A DNA stretch of 64,000 bases from Anastatus disparis (GCA_017163975.1 JAFFSR010000307.1:2615001-2679000), one strand, 5' to 3'; positions 34,894-47,631 are shown, counted from the first letter of the stretch. Program-made: numbers and translations. The notes: generated by a model not told the origin, from the letters alone.

Positions 34894-35804
34894 GGGTTAT
34901 AAACAAAGACGAAACAACTAATACGCACACGGAAACATACACAGTGGCACGAATACCAAATGTCATACTTTATGACTGATGTGAACACTTTTACTAATAT
35001 ACATACAAACGATATATGCGCACACAGAAACATACACAGTGGCACGAATACAATATGTCACATTTTTTTACTGACGTGAACACTTTCACTAATACACATT
35101 CACACGATGTATACGCACACAGAAACATACACAGTGGTACGAATACAAAACGACACACATTTTAACTAATGTGAACACTTTTACTAATACACATACACAC
35201 TATATATACGCACACACATACTATACATACACACAACACACACTTATACACACTCGCATAATACATAAACAAACGAATACACACATACCTACATAATATA
35301 TACATACCACATATACACGCTCGCACTCATGCACATACACACACACGCATGCGTGCGCGCACCCACGCACATACATACAAGAACACCCACGCACAACCAC
35401 ACACACACACTCACAACCACGCACATACATATACACACGAACTTATACACAATTTACCAACATAAACTTCTTCACTGCTATGAACATATACTTACGGACA
35501 CCAACAAACACACCAATGCATAAAAACATACACATTCGTGATAATCATACAGTACGACTTACTTCTTAGTTGATATAAACATACACATACACGTTTGCGC
35601 TTAAACTTACACGCACATACACACATACCTATACATAAATGATCGTATGCGCGCACAGCACAAATACACAAATACACAAATCCATAACAATACACAAAAA
35701 CACCATAGCTCACACGTACACCAATTCGTATCAATACGCATATCATCTGACAAAAAACTACACGCATAACACACCTACACACATCATGATCGTTCACTAA
35801 CACC

Positions 35805-35839
<35 letters not shown>

Positions 35840-35885
35840 ATCCACATATGCGCGCACGTGCACGCACACACGAATGACACATTTC
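34894..35885. repeat. CA-rich array, continuation
   Basis: Three tandem ~100-bp units with CACAGTGGCACGAATACAA and GATGTGAACACTTTTACTAATA (starting about 34940, 35035, 35130), then CACACA/CACGCA tracts and the CTTACGGACACCAACAAAC segment at about 35491. Continues the array interrupted at 32753. Confidence 0.85.
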
Positions 35886-36486
35886 CACTCTAATTATAAT
35901 TTAATTTTGTTTAATATTATAATGTTAGAACGTAATATTAATAAATTGAGTTATGTGAAAACGGTTATTAATCACAATGGATGATGTTTTTTTAAAATGT
36001 CTGAATCAAAATAAACAAAATTATTTTAATTTAATATATGGAATAATAATTAAATTAATTTTTGACAATTAATTTACACAAATACATATTTGATCATATA
36101 TATTTATGTAGGTATTTGTATTTGAACAGAAAGTAATTACTTTAAAATTGTTTAAAAAATTATTTAAACGTTAACATTGTAATATATTACTGATGTTTGA
36201 TTTAATAAATAATTATGATCATTTTTAAAAATTCGAATCAATAAATTTTGATTTTAACGCTATTTTATATTGACAAATAAAAGTTATATCTTTGAATGTT
36301 CTAATAAATTAATTTATCAATTGTCAAGGAATAAAATTGCCTAATTGATGGGCTATTAAAAAAAACTTTGTACGATGTACTCGTTATACTTAAAGAAAAT
36401 AACATTTAATATTAAATAATTAATCTTTTTAATTAATAATTATTTCATATATTTAGTTTTTTTTAATAATACACATATACAGAATA

Positions 36487-36540
<54 letters not shown>

Positions 36541-37430
36541 GTTGTAAAATCAGGATTTAAGCATTTTCCATCCCCCTAGCCCCTCCTCGATGTAGCCACC
36601 GCTCAAATTACACTGTAATTCTTCTTCCTTTTTTTTATTTAACGTCGCTGTATTTCATGCTATCATTGCTATCATGATATCATTTTTCTTACTTCAATAT
36701 TCTGTTGTAATAATTTAGATTGATCATTTTTATTGTGATTATAATTATAACTAATTATTACTGCATAGTTATAATTATAACTGATAGATAATACAAAACT
36801 TCTTCCCTTAATTACATGTAAGTCTGATATTACATTACAATAATAAAAAAAAAAATATCTTTATTAATATTTTATTAATACGATTACAATTACGATTAAT
36901 TGATAATATTCAGCTTCCTCTCTTCATTTACTTAACTAATATAAATATAGTGATATCTTTTACATTAACATTTATCTTATTTACATTTATATAAATTATT
37001 TGCATTTAATCCTCATAAAGTAAAATTTTTAGTGAAATGTTGACTTAATTGTTGTTCTGTGATATACAAGTATGCTTCTGCGCTAAAAATTACTATTCCA
37101 ATGAATTTATCGTTGGTTACCAGAGGCAAAGAATTCATTGTTGTATGAGATAAATTATCATTTTTAACACAGTCTAATCATCTATTATTTATCAGAAATG
37201 AGAAACGAAAATCCATTTTGTTAATAAATGCTATAGCTTTTACATATATCGTCACGATATCGATCGACAACAATTGAACCTAGCAAAGTCTATACTCCAG
37301 AAACCAAATATTTATTTACGGCACGATTAAAAAACTTTTATAATATGTTGTTAGAATTAGCTTGACTGCAGTTTCAAAGAATGAATAAAAAAAAATTACT
37401 ACTATTATATTAAAGTGAAGAATTAGGACC
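35886..37430. other. AT-rich sequence with a TA microsatellite
   Basis: AT-rich with a TA run at 36484-36538. No credible coding sequence. Around 37060-37310 the composition is slightly less extreme but no family is recognised. Confidence 0.55.
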
Positions 37431-37893
37431 GTTTTCTTTCTTACGTAAATATCTTTTGCATTATTATCACATACATACATACACATAGACATGTGCACCT
37501 TTAAGATACTCATACACGCATACATATACATTCATACACATACACACATACACACATATGCACGCATCCATACACATACACTTACTCATATACACATACA
37601 CACATACACAAGATCCGTCACTCCATCCCCATCTCTCCGTCTTCATATTTCCTTCTTGTCTCTTCGACTCTGTCTCTCCATATCCGTCTCTCCGTTTATA
37701 TCTCTTCTACTCCGTCGCTCCGTCTCCGTTTCTGCGTCTTCATCTCCGTCTCTCCATCTCTGCCTCTCCGTTACCATCTATACGTCTCCGCTATTACTTT
37801 ATTATATTACTTATATATAATCTTACTGCCACTATATTAATGTAAAGAACAAAGCCTTTTTTCTCCTGGGAATATCGTTTGCATAATTGTCAC

Positions 37894-37974
<81 letters not shown>

Positions 37975-38500
37975 CCAAGCACATTTTGACATATACATGT
38001 TAGTTAAACACATACACTCATACACATACACTTATACACATAAACACATACACATATACACATATGCACATACACGTACAGAACATTTGCCTCTCCATCT
38101 CCGTCTCTGTGTCTCTGTTTCTTTCTCTCCGTCTCCGTTCCTCCATCTCCGTCTCTTCGTCTCCCTATCTCCGTCCCTATGTCTATGTCTCTTTGTCTCT
38201 GCCTCTCTGTCTCTGTCTCTCCATCTCTGTCTCTCCGTCACTCCATCTATGTCTCTCTGTCTCCGTTCCTGCGACTCCTTTTTTCGTCTTTGTTTCTCTG
38301 TCTCTGTCTCTCCGTCCCTTTGTCTATGTCTCTTCGTTTCCATCTCTCTGTTTTCGTCTCTCTGACTTCTTCTCTCTGTTTCTCCGTCTCCGTCTCTCCG
38401 TCTCCATCTCTCTGTCTTCTTCTCTCTGTCTCTCCGTCTTCATCTCTGTGTCTTCTTCTTTACTCCTCCGTTTTTTCATCTCCGCCCCTCTGTCTGAAAT
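37431..38500. repeat. Composite repeat: conserved ~70 bp, (CATACA)n, (CTCCGT)n
   Basis: Two units, each starting with a conserved segment (TTTTCTTTCTTACG...TTTTGCATTATTATCAC at 37430-37470; CTGGGAATATCGTTTGCATAATTGTCAC at 37866-37893). Each is followed by CA- or TA-rich tracts and then a pyrimidine array of CTCCGTCTCTC words (37613-37790, 38090-38498). The same order recurs at 46351-47750. Serine/leucine-rich frames are artefacts of the array. Confidence 0.8.
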
Positions 38501-38864
38501 ACATGATTGAAAAGAATGGATTCTTATCATATTTTTTCATTAACATAAATAAAATTGAGTAAAACAAATTTTCAATTTATCATGATGATATGATTTGTAT
38601 TTAAACAATTTTGATGCATATTGGAACTATTAATCCTTTTTTTCAAATACATAAAAACTTAATTTTAAAAAGAACTGCAATATAAAAATTTATAAATTAA
38701 GGCAATTTTTTTTACTTTAAAATCGGCTAATTTATACATATTAATATAACATATGAAAGTTTAAGTGAGAAATGTTTGGAGTGAGGTGAATTAAGCTCGT
38801 ATGGATTAAAATCAGAAAGAAATTTCAGCAAAGAAAAGATTTTGGTCAGCTGTTTGATCATTAA

Positions 38865-39265
38865 GAGTCTGCCGTATACCGACACAGTCACCTGTTTTAC
38901 TGAATCTGTTTAAAATTTATTTTTTATAAAAACTAATAACTCAAGGCAGAAATAAAGAGATAGTTTCGATTCGTATAATGGAAAGCAATATTTTCTCTGA
39001 TAAGAATAATTTAATTCCACCGCTTTATTTTCAAGAAAAGTTGGTATAACTTAGAAATCCCATTATTTGACACCAACTTCTAATTTTCTAAGTTATTCCA
39101 ACTTTTCTTAAAAACGAAGCGATTAAATTAATTTATCCTAATCAGAGAAAATATTACATTTTATTAAGCACATCGAAACCATTTCTTTATTTCTGCCTCT
39201 AGTTGCCAATTTTGGGAAAAAAATCAATTTTTTAATTAAAAAAAGGACAGAGACACGGCGGCCTC
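38865..39265. mobile_element. Palindromic TTAA element, copy 3
   Basis: 401 bp between TTAA 38861-38864 and 39266-39269. Left end GAGTCTGCCGTATACC, right end ACGGCGGCCTC. Homologous along its length to 22395-22796. Confidence 0.88.
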
Positions 39266-39519
39266 TTAATTGATTCTAAAAATATTAAATTTTATAGAAA
39301 ACGGTTTTTAGAAGAAATGTTTATATAATTACAAAAAAATGAACAAAACAAAATAAACAAACTAACAAAAAAACTTAAGTTTAAAACTTCAAATGAACAA
39401 TGTTCAATGATGAACATTGAACTTTGTTTTCATGATGTTTACGTTTTTTTTATGTTTATGTATTTAATAAGTGGTAATTTATTGAAATTTTAAGAACAAT
39501 TATGAATCAGAATCTTTAA

Positions 39520-39923
39520 GAGCATGACGAAGCTGTCCGCCTTCTAATAATATTTCCAATCTTAACTTATGAATAAACGATGCGTTTAATCGAGTTTCTT
39601 TGCTACAAAGAAAAAATTTGTAAGATTAAACTCTAGTGCGGACAACTCAAGAAATCCACCAAAATATTATACATACAAAGTTATAATAAAAACTTTCAAT
39701 ATGTCGTATTTTAAGGTTAGGTTTGTCGAGTTTGATATCTAATTTCCAATCCAAGCTCATAAAAAAATAACAAGTCCAAATGATTTTTTATTTTAACAAA
39801 AATTATTGTATAAATATAGCTTTAGTGCGGACAAGTCATTATATTTGTTTAATTTAAGAATTTAAAAAGATATTGATAAAATAAAAAAAAGCAAAACTCG
39901 ATTGCTGCAGTTCCGACATGCCG
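39520..39923. mobile_element. TTAA MITE of the 403-bp subfamily
   Basis: 404 bp between TTAA 39516-39519 and 39924-39927. Same orientation as 23706-24109 and very similar, including the two GTGCGGACAA motifs (39637, 39826). It lies just upstream of Helitron copy 2, as the 22395 and 23706 elements do around copy 1. Confidence 0.9.
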
Positions 39924-40059
39924 TTAACTATCCATATAAATAACATTTGAAATTTTTATTTTAGGATTTTTCATAGTTCTTCAGAAGTTTTTAATATTCT
40001 TATATTAAATAATTTCAATTCAGAAGTATATATAAATTTATTATTTTCATAAAGAGAAT

Positions 40060-40725
40060 TTAATCAAAGAAAAAAAATTTATTATAATAGGTGAAGATGT
40101 ATATGCTGGGCAATTGAGTTTGTTAAATGATAAACACATTAGAAAGTTTAATCAAATTTTGAATAATCATACAAATTTTTCAATGCAACCAACAACATTT
40201 TTACAAAGGCCCGATAATATTAATCCAGTTCCATTAAATCAAGATTACATACGAATACTTTTCTCCGAAAATCGGCATTTTGGTTACTGGATTTTTATCT
40301 ATTATTCACAAAATGTAATTCATGTTTATGATAGTTTCAATAGTAATGGATTAAATTATGAACAAAAAATTTACATTAATAAACTATTTTTAATTCGTGA
40401 AAACTTACAAATATATTTTGAAAAAGTTCAATTTCAGATTAATCCGTTTGATTGTGACATTTTGTCTATAGCGTTTGCAACAGCAATTGTTAATAATTTG
40501 TGTCCTTGTGGAATAGAATTTGACATCGAGAAAATGCGTGGAAATTTGCTAACTAGGTATGAAACAAATTCTTTTGTCACGTTTCCATTAGTAAAGAACA
40601 ATTATACTAATATCAATTATAAAGCAATATTTAGAAATCAGCATATTATACATCACAAGGAATTGTCAACGATGAAATTAAATTTTCAAAATATAAATTT
40701 TGAATACCTTAAAGAAGAAAAGTAA
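40060..40725 (+). pseudogene. Ulp1-like cysteine protease
   Basis: Open for more than 210 codons but without an obvious ATG start. FGYWIFIYY aligns with the catalytic His-Trp segment (the His itself seems lost), IHVYDSFN with the Asp region, and QINPFDCDILSIAFA with the Gln/Cys region, where DCG has become DCD. Family members remove ubiquitin-like modifiers. In this element it may process the polyprotein or modify host factors, which is unproven. The loss of His and Gly suggests an inactive copy. Confidence 0.65.
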
Positions 40726-40731
40726 AAAGAA

Positions 40732-41004
40732 TTGGCAATACAACCATTACATTTATTAGATAACATAAAATGTTTAGTAGCAACAAATTATAAACCAAAA
40801 ACTTATCTACAGAAAATTTACCATAACAGTAATAAAAGAAAATCTAAACAAACTAAAGAAAAAATCTCAAAAAGTAATTGTAACAATATTAAATACAATA
40901 ACATTGTAGAATCTGAAAATGATATCGAACAAGAACCAATTCTGAAATTTAAAAATAAATTTAATGATAAAAAATTATTAAAACTAACAAAAAGTTTCGA
41001 TTAA
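40732..41004 (+). pseudogene. Continuation: Lys/Asn-rich segment of Helitron protein
   Basis: 90 codons open after a TAA at 40723, in the same frame as the protease. Basic, low complexity, no domain. Probably the linker between the protease and the Cys-rich domain. 41005-41518 has basic repeat-like sequence broken by stops. Confidence 0.45.
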
Positions 41005-41518
41005 GAAATTGAAGAATTTAAATATAACGTAACATAAAAATCAAATTAATTATCAAAACATTAATGTAATTACGAAACTTGGAAATAATTTCAAGAGGGA
41101 TGAAAATTTAAAAAAATTATTAAATGGTGCAATTGAAAAAATAAAAATTATTAATATATTGTGGCAAAAAAAGTCAAATTGCTCACGAAAATGAATTTAT
41201 AAAAAACAATCAAGAATCCTCAAAGAAAAATGAGAATTTAACAAATCAACAAAATCATGACTATGATAGACGCATTTATGACAAATCGTATTATAAATAT
41301 AATAAACATAAGGTTTTAAAAAATAGAAAACAATATTAATTGAAAAACAGACAAAAATATTGAAACGTTTAAATAAATCTTATAAAAAAACATAAAAAAA
41401 AGATTATAATTTAATTACTTCAGTAAAAAATAAAAATTGTTATGAAAAAAACAAAGATCAATTCAAAACAGAAGAAAATCAAAAGGATATAAATTATTAC
41501 CAAATAGCTAAATATACA

Positions 41519-42440
41519 TTGACCAATAATAATGAAAATTATATCATGGAAAATAATATTGGTGATTTGAATTTTATTCATGATTTTTGTGGTGCTATAC
41601 ATTTTGCATTCGAAATGTCAAGCAATAAGAAATTTACATCATGTTGTAAACAAGGAAATATAACATTAGAAGAAGATCCAGAATATCCTGAAGAGATTAA
41701 GAAATTACTTACGGAAAATTCTATGATAAGTAATAATTTTAAAAATGCATAAGATCATATAATAACGCCTTAAGATTTGCTAGTTTTGGTGCAACATTTG
41801 ATAAATTATTTAATAAAGGTTCTTAAGTTATACGTATTTGTGGACAAAAATATCATAATACATATGAATTATATGCAAATGAAAATAAATTAAGAAAGTA
41901 TGGACAATTATACGTATTTAATAACGAAGAAGCAAATAAATGCCGCATAGAAAACGATCTGAATTGTTCTATTAAATTATTGAATACATTAGATTCTATA
42001 ATTAGGAAAAATAATCTTTACGCAGCAGCTTATAAAATGATGCACAAAGGAGAAATTAAAGAAAATAATCGTTTTATTAAAAATGGAACTATACCTAGGG
42101 ATGTTAAAATGTTTATAAGACAAAACGATAACTTTGATAAGCATCGATATAATGAAGCTGAATGTAATGTAGTAGTAGTAGTTTTTGTAGAAAATGAATT
42201 ACCTATTGAAAAAGACATATGTATTTATTCGAAAGCAGAAAAACCAATAAGAATCATATATATAAGTAAATACGTAGATCTTATGATTATATATCCACTT
42301 ACATTCAAGGGTTGAAATAAAAAATTCAAGATTATACTTTATAAAGAAAAATCAAGATACTTTAAGAACAGAACTTTATCAAGGCGTAATGGATTTCTTG
42401 AAAAATAAAAAAAAAATGAAATCAATAATAGTTTGAAAAT
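41519..42440 (+). pseudogene. Cys-rich motif and Helitron_like_N domain
   Basis: FCGAIHFAFEMSSN and TSCCKQGNITLEE give the HF.E and CC..G part of the Helitron N-terminal motif. After a frameshift at about 41752 come YNNALRFASFGATFDKL, a TAA near 41824, and VIRICGQKYHNTYELYANEN. The open 111-codon piece at 41980-42315 continues the domain. No MITE is present at the position interrupted in copy 1. Confidence 0.75.
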
Positions 42441-42447
42441 TGGATAA

Positions 42448-43870
42448 ATGTTTTATATTACCATCAACTTTTACAGGAAGTCCGCGGTCCTCACATCAAA
42501 TCTTGATTCCATGTCATTAGTACAAAGAATTGAAAAACCAGATTCTTTTATTACTATGACATGCAATCCAAAGTGGGAAGAAATCACAAATAATGTAGGA
42601 GAAAGTGAAGAAGTGATATATAGACCAGATATTGTTGTTAAAGAATTTTATCAAAAATTAAAAATATTAATTAAGCAAATTACTAAAAAACATATTTTGG
42701 GAAAATGCATGGCATATTCATACGTAGTAGAATTCCAAAAGAGAGGATTACCGCATGCACATATGCTGATATTATTAAGTAAAGATGATAAAATTTACAA
42801 TAGTGATGACGTTGATAAATTTATAGTAGCTGAAATTCTAAATAAAAATGAGAATCCCAGAATATATGAAATAGTGGAACAATTTATGATCCATGGCCCT
42901 TGTGGAGATCAGAATAAAAACTCACTTTGTATGGATAAAGAATCAGGAAAGTGTACAAAAAATTTTCCGAAACGATTTAATCAAACTACAATAATGACAA
43001 ATACTTATCCTATTTATCGACGAAGAAATGATAAAAATAAAATATTATACACAAAAAACTAGTGAGCAGACAAGAGATTTGTTGTTCCTTATAACCCACA
43101 TTTATAACTTAAGTTTAATTGTCATATTTACATTAAATTATGTCAAACAATAGAAGTTATGAAATACTTATTTAAATACTTCTTCAAAGGACATGATTGT
43201 GCATTTATAGAAATGAAAGCAAGTGAAATTGATACTGAAAGTAATATTAATGATGAAACGGATGAAACGAATGATTTGGATATGTTTTATGATGAAATTA
43301 AACAATATATAAACACAAGATATAATTGCCCGCCAGAAGCTATACATTGCATAATGGAATATAATATTAGTAAACTTTTAAATACAATTTATAAATAAGC
43401 TGTTCATAATGAAAATTAAAAATATGTGTATTTTAAAGAAGGATCCGAACACGAAATTGATAAGAAAAATGTAAATACAACACTAACAGCGTGGTTTGAA
43501 CTTAATAAAAGTGACCTAGAGACACATAATTACTTTTATTCTGATATGCAGCAACATTATGTTTTTAATCGAATACATAAAACATAGACGAAAAGAATAA
43601 AAACTATGAACCTATTCTAAACAGAATGCACTGAATTAATCCAAAACAAAGAGAAAGATTCTGTTAAGGATTACTTCTGCTTCACGTTAAAGCTGCAATA
43701 TCTTTTGAAAGCTTAGAAACTTTTGATGGAATTACATACCCAACATCCTTTGAAGCCGCAAAAAGAAAAAATTTAGTTGAAATAGATGATGAATGGGATA
43801 AATGTTTAGAAGAATCATGTAAATCTCGATTTCCAAAAGCGCTTTGTTAATTATTTAGTTACATTTGTAC
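42448..43870 (+). pseudogene. Helitron Rep (HUH endonuclease) region
   Basis: FITMTCNPKWEEI, then the HUH pair in RGLPHAHMLILL (residues ~103 and 105 of the open frame), then FMIHGPCG and, after a break at 43060, MKYLFKYFFKGHD with one Tyr changed to Phe relative to copy 1. YNCPPEAIHCIMEYNISK and LTAWFELNKSDLETHNYFYSDM follow with stops. DDEWDKCLEES near 43785-43815 keeps the Trp that is TGA in copy 1. Confidence 0.86.
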
Positions 43871-44184
43871 GTTGCGCAATCCAATTCATGCTCGAGAATT
43901 ATATGAAAAACATTAAATCTATTTTCATCATATTACCAAAAACGAATCAACAAAAAGATGAAGAATATGCATTAAGCATAATTGATGATATTTTAACTAA
44001 TAATGGATTCCAATTAAGTGACTTTAATTTACTTACTTTAGAATACTATATTGAAAATAGTGAAATTGAATATAGTACAGTAAATAATGTTAATAATATT
44101 CCGTCAATTATTGATAGTCTAACAAATGCTCAAACGGCTATTTTCAATTTAGTAATAAATTTATCAAATACAAACTGCACTGAA

Positions 44185-44187
<3 letters not shown>

Positions 44188-44245
<58 letters not shown>
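44188..44245. repeat. (TA)n expansion inside helicase coding sequence
   Basis: A TA run reads as Tyr-Ile repeats directly before Walker A, where copy 1 has only KYIFIDGPGG. It is therefore an expansion of a short coding ATATAT segment after the copies separated, and it shifts the frame into the Walker A region. Confidence 0.85.
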
Positions 44246-44247
<2 letters not shown>

Positions 44248-44409
44248 TAGAAGGTCCAGGTGGAAGTGGTAAAAGTTACTTATTAAATACAATTATAACT
44301 TATCTAAAAATTCATGGAATCAACAATTTAGTTGTATCATGGACAGGTATAGCGGCTAATTTATTACAAGTCGGTGTGACAGTACATACAGTATTTGAAA
44401 TACCGTTAA

Positions 44410-44798
44410 GAGGAGGCCGTATAGTTCTGTCCTTGTCTAATCTAAATTTTCGTTATTATGACTAAATTAAATATTTTTATACAAAAGTAAGGGCAGAGCC
44501 CAATAGATTTAAGGATAAGCAGACGATTCTATTCTATGAAAAAATATAAAATTTTCATTAGTTTTCGAGTGAAGTCTGAAACGGAAAAAGAGTTAAATTT
44601 GATTGAAGTATTCAACTCTTTTTCCGTTTCAGACTTCACTCGAAAACTAATGAAAATTTTATATTTTTTCATAGAATAGAATCGTCTGTTTATCCCTAAA
44701 TCTATTGGGCTCTGCCATTACTTTTGTATAAAAATATTTAGTTTACTAATTATAACGAAAATTTAGATTAGACAAGGACAGAACTATACGACCGCCTC
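44410..44798. mobile_element. Palindromic TTAA element in the helicase motif, copy 2
   Basis: 389 bp between TTAA 44406-44409 and 44799-44802. Ends GAGGAGGCCGTATAGTTCTG and its complement. The interior palindrome centres near 44604 (GTTAAATTTGATTGAAG). It splits EIPL from NVFED, the site homologous to 29244 in copy 1, but has a different interior from that element. Confidence 0.92.
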
Positions 44799-45849
44799 TT
44801 AAACGTGTTTGAAGACACAATATATAATATTAGTGCAAACAGCGAAATAGGTAAAAAAATGAAAAATGTATCAATTGTTATTTGGGATGAAATCTTAATG
44901 ACATCGAAATACGCTTTTGAAGCCGTCGACCGCATGTTTAAAGATATATGTGATAATAATTACTTGTTTGGAGGGAAAACATTTATCATATCAGGTGATT
45001 TTAGACAAACATTACCAATAGTGAAACATGGAAATAGAATACAAATAGTAGAAAATTGTGTTAAAATAGCTATTCATGGAAACATTTTCAATATATGTCT
45101 TTAAAAGAAAATAAACGTTTATCGGAATCAGATGATGAATTTAAAAATTGGTTACTAATTATAGGAAATGGTAATTTTCATTCAAAATATGAAAAAGGGA
45201 AATGAAGTTATAAAAATTCCAAAAGAAATATTGTCAAAGGGCAATCTAATTGATGAAATTTACGCGCATAATATAAATATTGAAGATTGTGACTATGACG
45301 AAAATATTATATTAGCACCGAAAAACGACTCTGCAAAAGATGTAAATGACGAAAGTTTAGATGTAATTTTGCCAACAGAATTTTTGAATTCTTTAACGCC
45401 AAAAATAGATTTATTTACTATTATTGCACAAATATTAACAAGAAGTAGAAAAGGGAGCACTATATTCTTACCACGTATGACGTTATCAGCAAATGATGAA
45501 CTGCCATTCTAGATGACCAGAAAACAATTTCCTGTAAAACTTGTTCATGCAATGACTATTAATAAGTGGCAAAGACAATCATTTAAAGAAGTAGAAGTGT
45601 ATTTACCAATACCAATTTTCGGTCATGGGCAGTTATACGTGGCACTTTCAAGGACAACTAATAAAAAAGAATTGAAAATATTACTAACAGAAAAATCAAG
45701 AAAAGTTAAAGATGAAATGGTCTATACTAAAAACATTGTTTACAAAGAAATATAAAAACCCAATACAAAAATTAAATATAATGAATAAGAAAATAAAATC
45801 AAACATATTTAAAACTCTAATATAATATTAAATTTAAAAAAATTAAAAA

Positions 45850-46350
45850 TTATGAAGTAGAGTTTAGCACTGTGTGTTTAAAAATCACGGCTACTATTTT
45901 TAGTTTTGCGCCATTGAAAAAACGCGATTGCTTTTTTAAATACTGTGTGATTAAAAAAAACATGGCTACTATTGTATGTGTTGTGAAGAGGGAAAAACGC
46001 TAAAACTACTGTAAGCACTGTGTAATTAGAAATTCGCGACTGCTATTCAGAGCAGTATCTGGTTTAAAAAACGCGGCTGCTATTTTAAGAGCTAAAGATG
46101 AAAAAGTCAATAACTATTGTAAGCGCTATGTAATTGAAAGATCGCGGCAGTTATATTGAGAATCGTGTACTTAAAAAAACGCAGCTGCTATTGTGAGCGC
46201 TGTGTAATTAAGAATTTATGGATTCTATTTCGAGCGCTGTGTAGTTACAAATTCGCGGCTGCTTTTTTGAGCGCTGTGTGGTTAAAAAAAACGATACTGC
46301 TATTGTAAGTGTTGTGTAATTAAGAAATCACGGTTGCTTTTTACAGCGCT
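45850..46350. repeat. Helitron tail repeats (GCGCTGTGTAATTA / CGCGGCTGCTA)
   Basis: Irregular 35-65-bp units combining GAGCGCTGTGTAATTA and TTCGCGGCTGCTATTTT, starting ~100 bp after the helicase stop. Tandem repeats near the 3' end are common in Helitron-like elements. Confidence 0.7.
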
Positions 46351-47050
46351 GAGAAAAAGAGACAAAGACGAAAGAACGGAGACGAAGAGACAGAGACGGA
46401 GGGACGAAGACGAAGATAGAGAGACTGTGACTGAGAAACGGAGACGGAGGGAAGAAGACGGAAAAACGGAGACAGAGAGACAGAAACGGAAAGACGGAGA
46501 TAGAGGAAAGAAAATGGAAAAACGGTGACGGCAAGACGGAGACGAAGACAAACAGACGGAGAGATGGAGACGAAGGGACGGAGAGACTGAGACAGACAGA
46601 CGGAGAAACGGAGACAGATAGACGGAAACGGAAAGACGGAGATAGAGGAAAGAAAATGGAAAAACGGTGACGGCAAGACGGAGACGGAGGGAAAAAGACG
46701 GAGACGGAGGGAAAAAGATGGAGACGAAGACAAACAGACGGAGAGATGGAGACGAAGGGACGGAGAGACTGAGACAGACAGACGGTGAAACGGAGACAGA
46801 TAGACGGAAACGGAGAGACGGAGAGACAGAGACGTAGGGATGGAGAGACTGGGACATACAGACAGAGACGGAGAGACGGAGAAACTGAGACAGATAGACG
46901 GAAACGGAGACGGAGGGACGAAGACGAAGAGACAAAGACGGAGAGACGAAGATGGAGAAACGGAAACAGACAAACGGAGACGAAGAGACGAAGACGGAGA
47001 GACAGAGAAAGGAGACAGATAGACGGAGATGGAGAGACGAAGAGACGGAT
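46351..47050. repeat. Purine array (GAGACGGA)n
   Basis: About 700 bp of GAGACGGAGAGAC-type words, the complement of the CTCCGT arrays elsewhere in the window. Some longer direct repeats occur inside (for example the block at 46540-46640 is repeated at 46730-46820). Ser/Leu-rich and Arg/Glu-rich frames on both strands are artefacts. Confidence 0.88.
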
Positions 47051-47566
47051 ATTGTGTATGTTATTAATATTATATTAAAGTAAAAAATTAAGACTTCTTT
47101 CTTTCTTACATAGATATTTTTTGCATTATTGTCACATACATACATGCACGTATACACTTGCACCTTTAACATACACACATACACATACATACACATACAC
47201 ATACATACACATGCACATATTCATACTCATACGCTTACTCACATACACAATATTCGTCTCTCCATCTCCGTCTGCGTCATCGTCTCTGCATCTCCGTCAC
47301 CGTCTCCGTCTTTTCGTATCTGTCTCCGTCTCCGTTTTCGTCCCTTCATCACCGTCTTTCCATCTCCATCTCTTCGTCACCATCTCTTCGTCATCGTCTC
47401 TCCGTCCCCGTCTCTCTATCACCGTCTCTCCATTTCCGTTTTCCCGTGTCTGTTCCTTCGTCTCCGTTTCTCCGTCTACGTTTCTCCATCTCTCCCTAAT
47501 TACAATAATACTAAAGTCAAGAATTAAGACTTTTTTCTTCCGAGAATATTTTTTTCATAGTTGTCA

Positions 47567-47631
<65 letters not shown>

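Larger units (their letters stand above)
43888..45755 (+). pseudogene. Helitron Pif1-like helicase, through motif VI
   Basis: Unwinds DNA during rolling-circle transposition. IEGPGGSGKSYLLN (Walker A, about 44249) follows a TA-expanded stretch. After the palindromic insertion come IVIWDEILMTSKYAFEAVDRM (Walker B), IISGDFRQTLPIVKHGN (motif III), and after frameshifts HAMTINKWQRQS and HGQLYVALSRTTNKKELKILL (motifs V-VI, 45545-45690). The usual INKSQGQS is altered to INKWQRQS, which should impair ATP coupling. A TAG at 45510 lies in frame. Confidence 0.88.
40060..46350 (+). mobile_element. Helitron copy 2, nearly complete but decayed
   Basis: Same gene order as the copy at 22801-29940, and additionally contains the helicase C-terminal motifs and a tandem-repeat tail. 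Frameshifts and stops break it into about nine open segments. One palindromic TTAA element and one expanded TA tract lie inside the helicase. Exact termini were not identified. Confidence 0.85.

Noticed and set aside
31681..35869. Cys/Val-rich or His/Thr-rich frames
   Set aside because: Direct consequence of CACACA/CACATA repeats on either strand.
46300..47202. 300-residue Ser/Val/Leu-rich frame on the minus strand, and similar frames at 37491-38562 and 47121-49259
   Set aside because: They are six-frame readings of CTCCGT/GAGACGG arrays, which lack stops. The translated patterns are periodic and occur in several frames at once.
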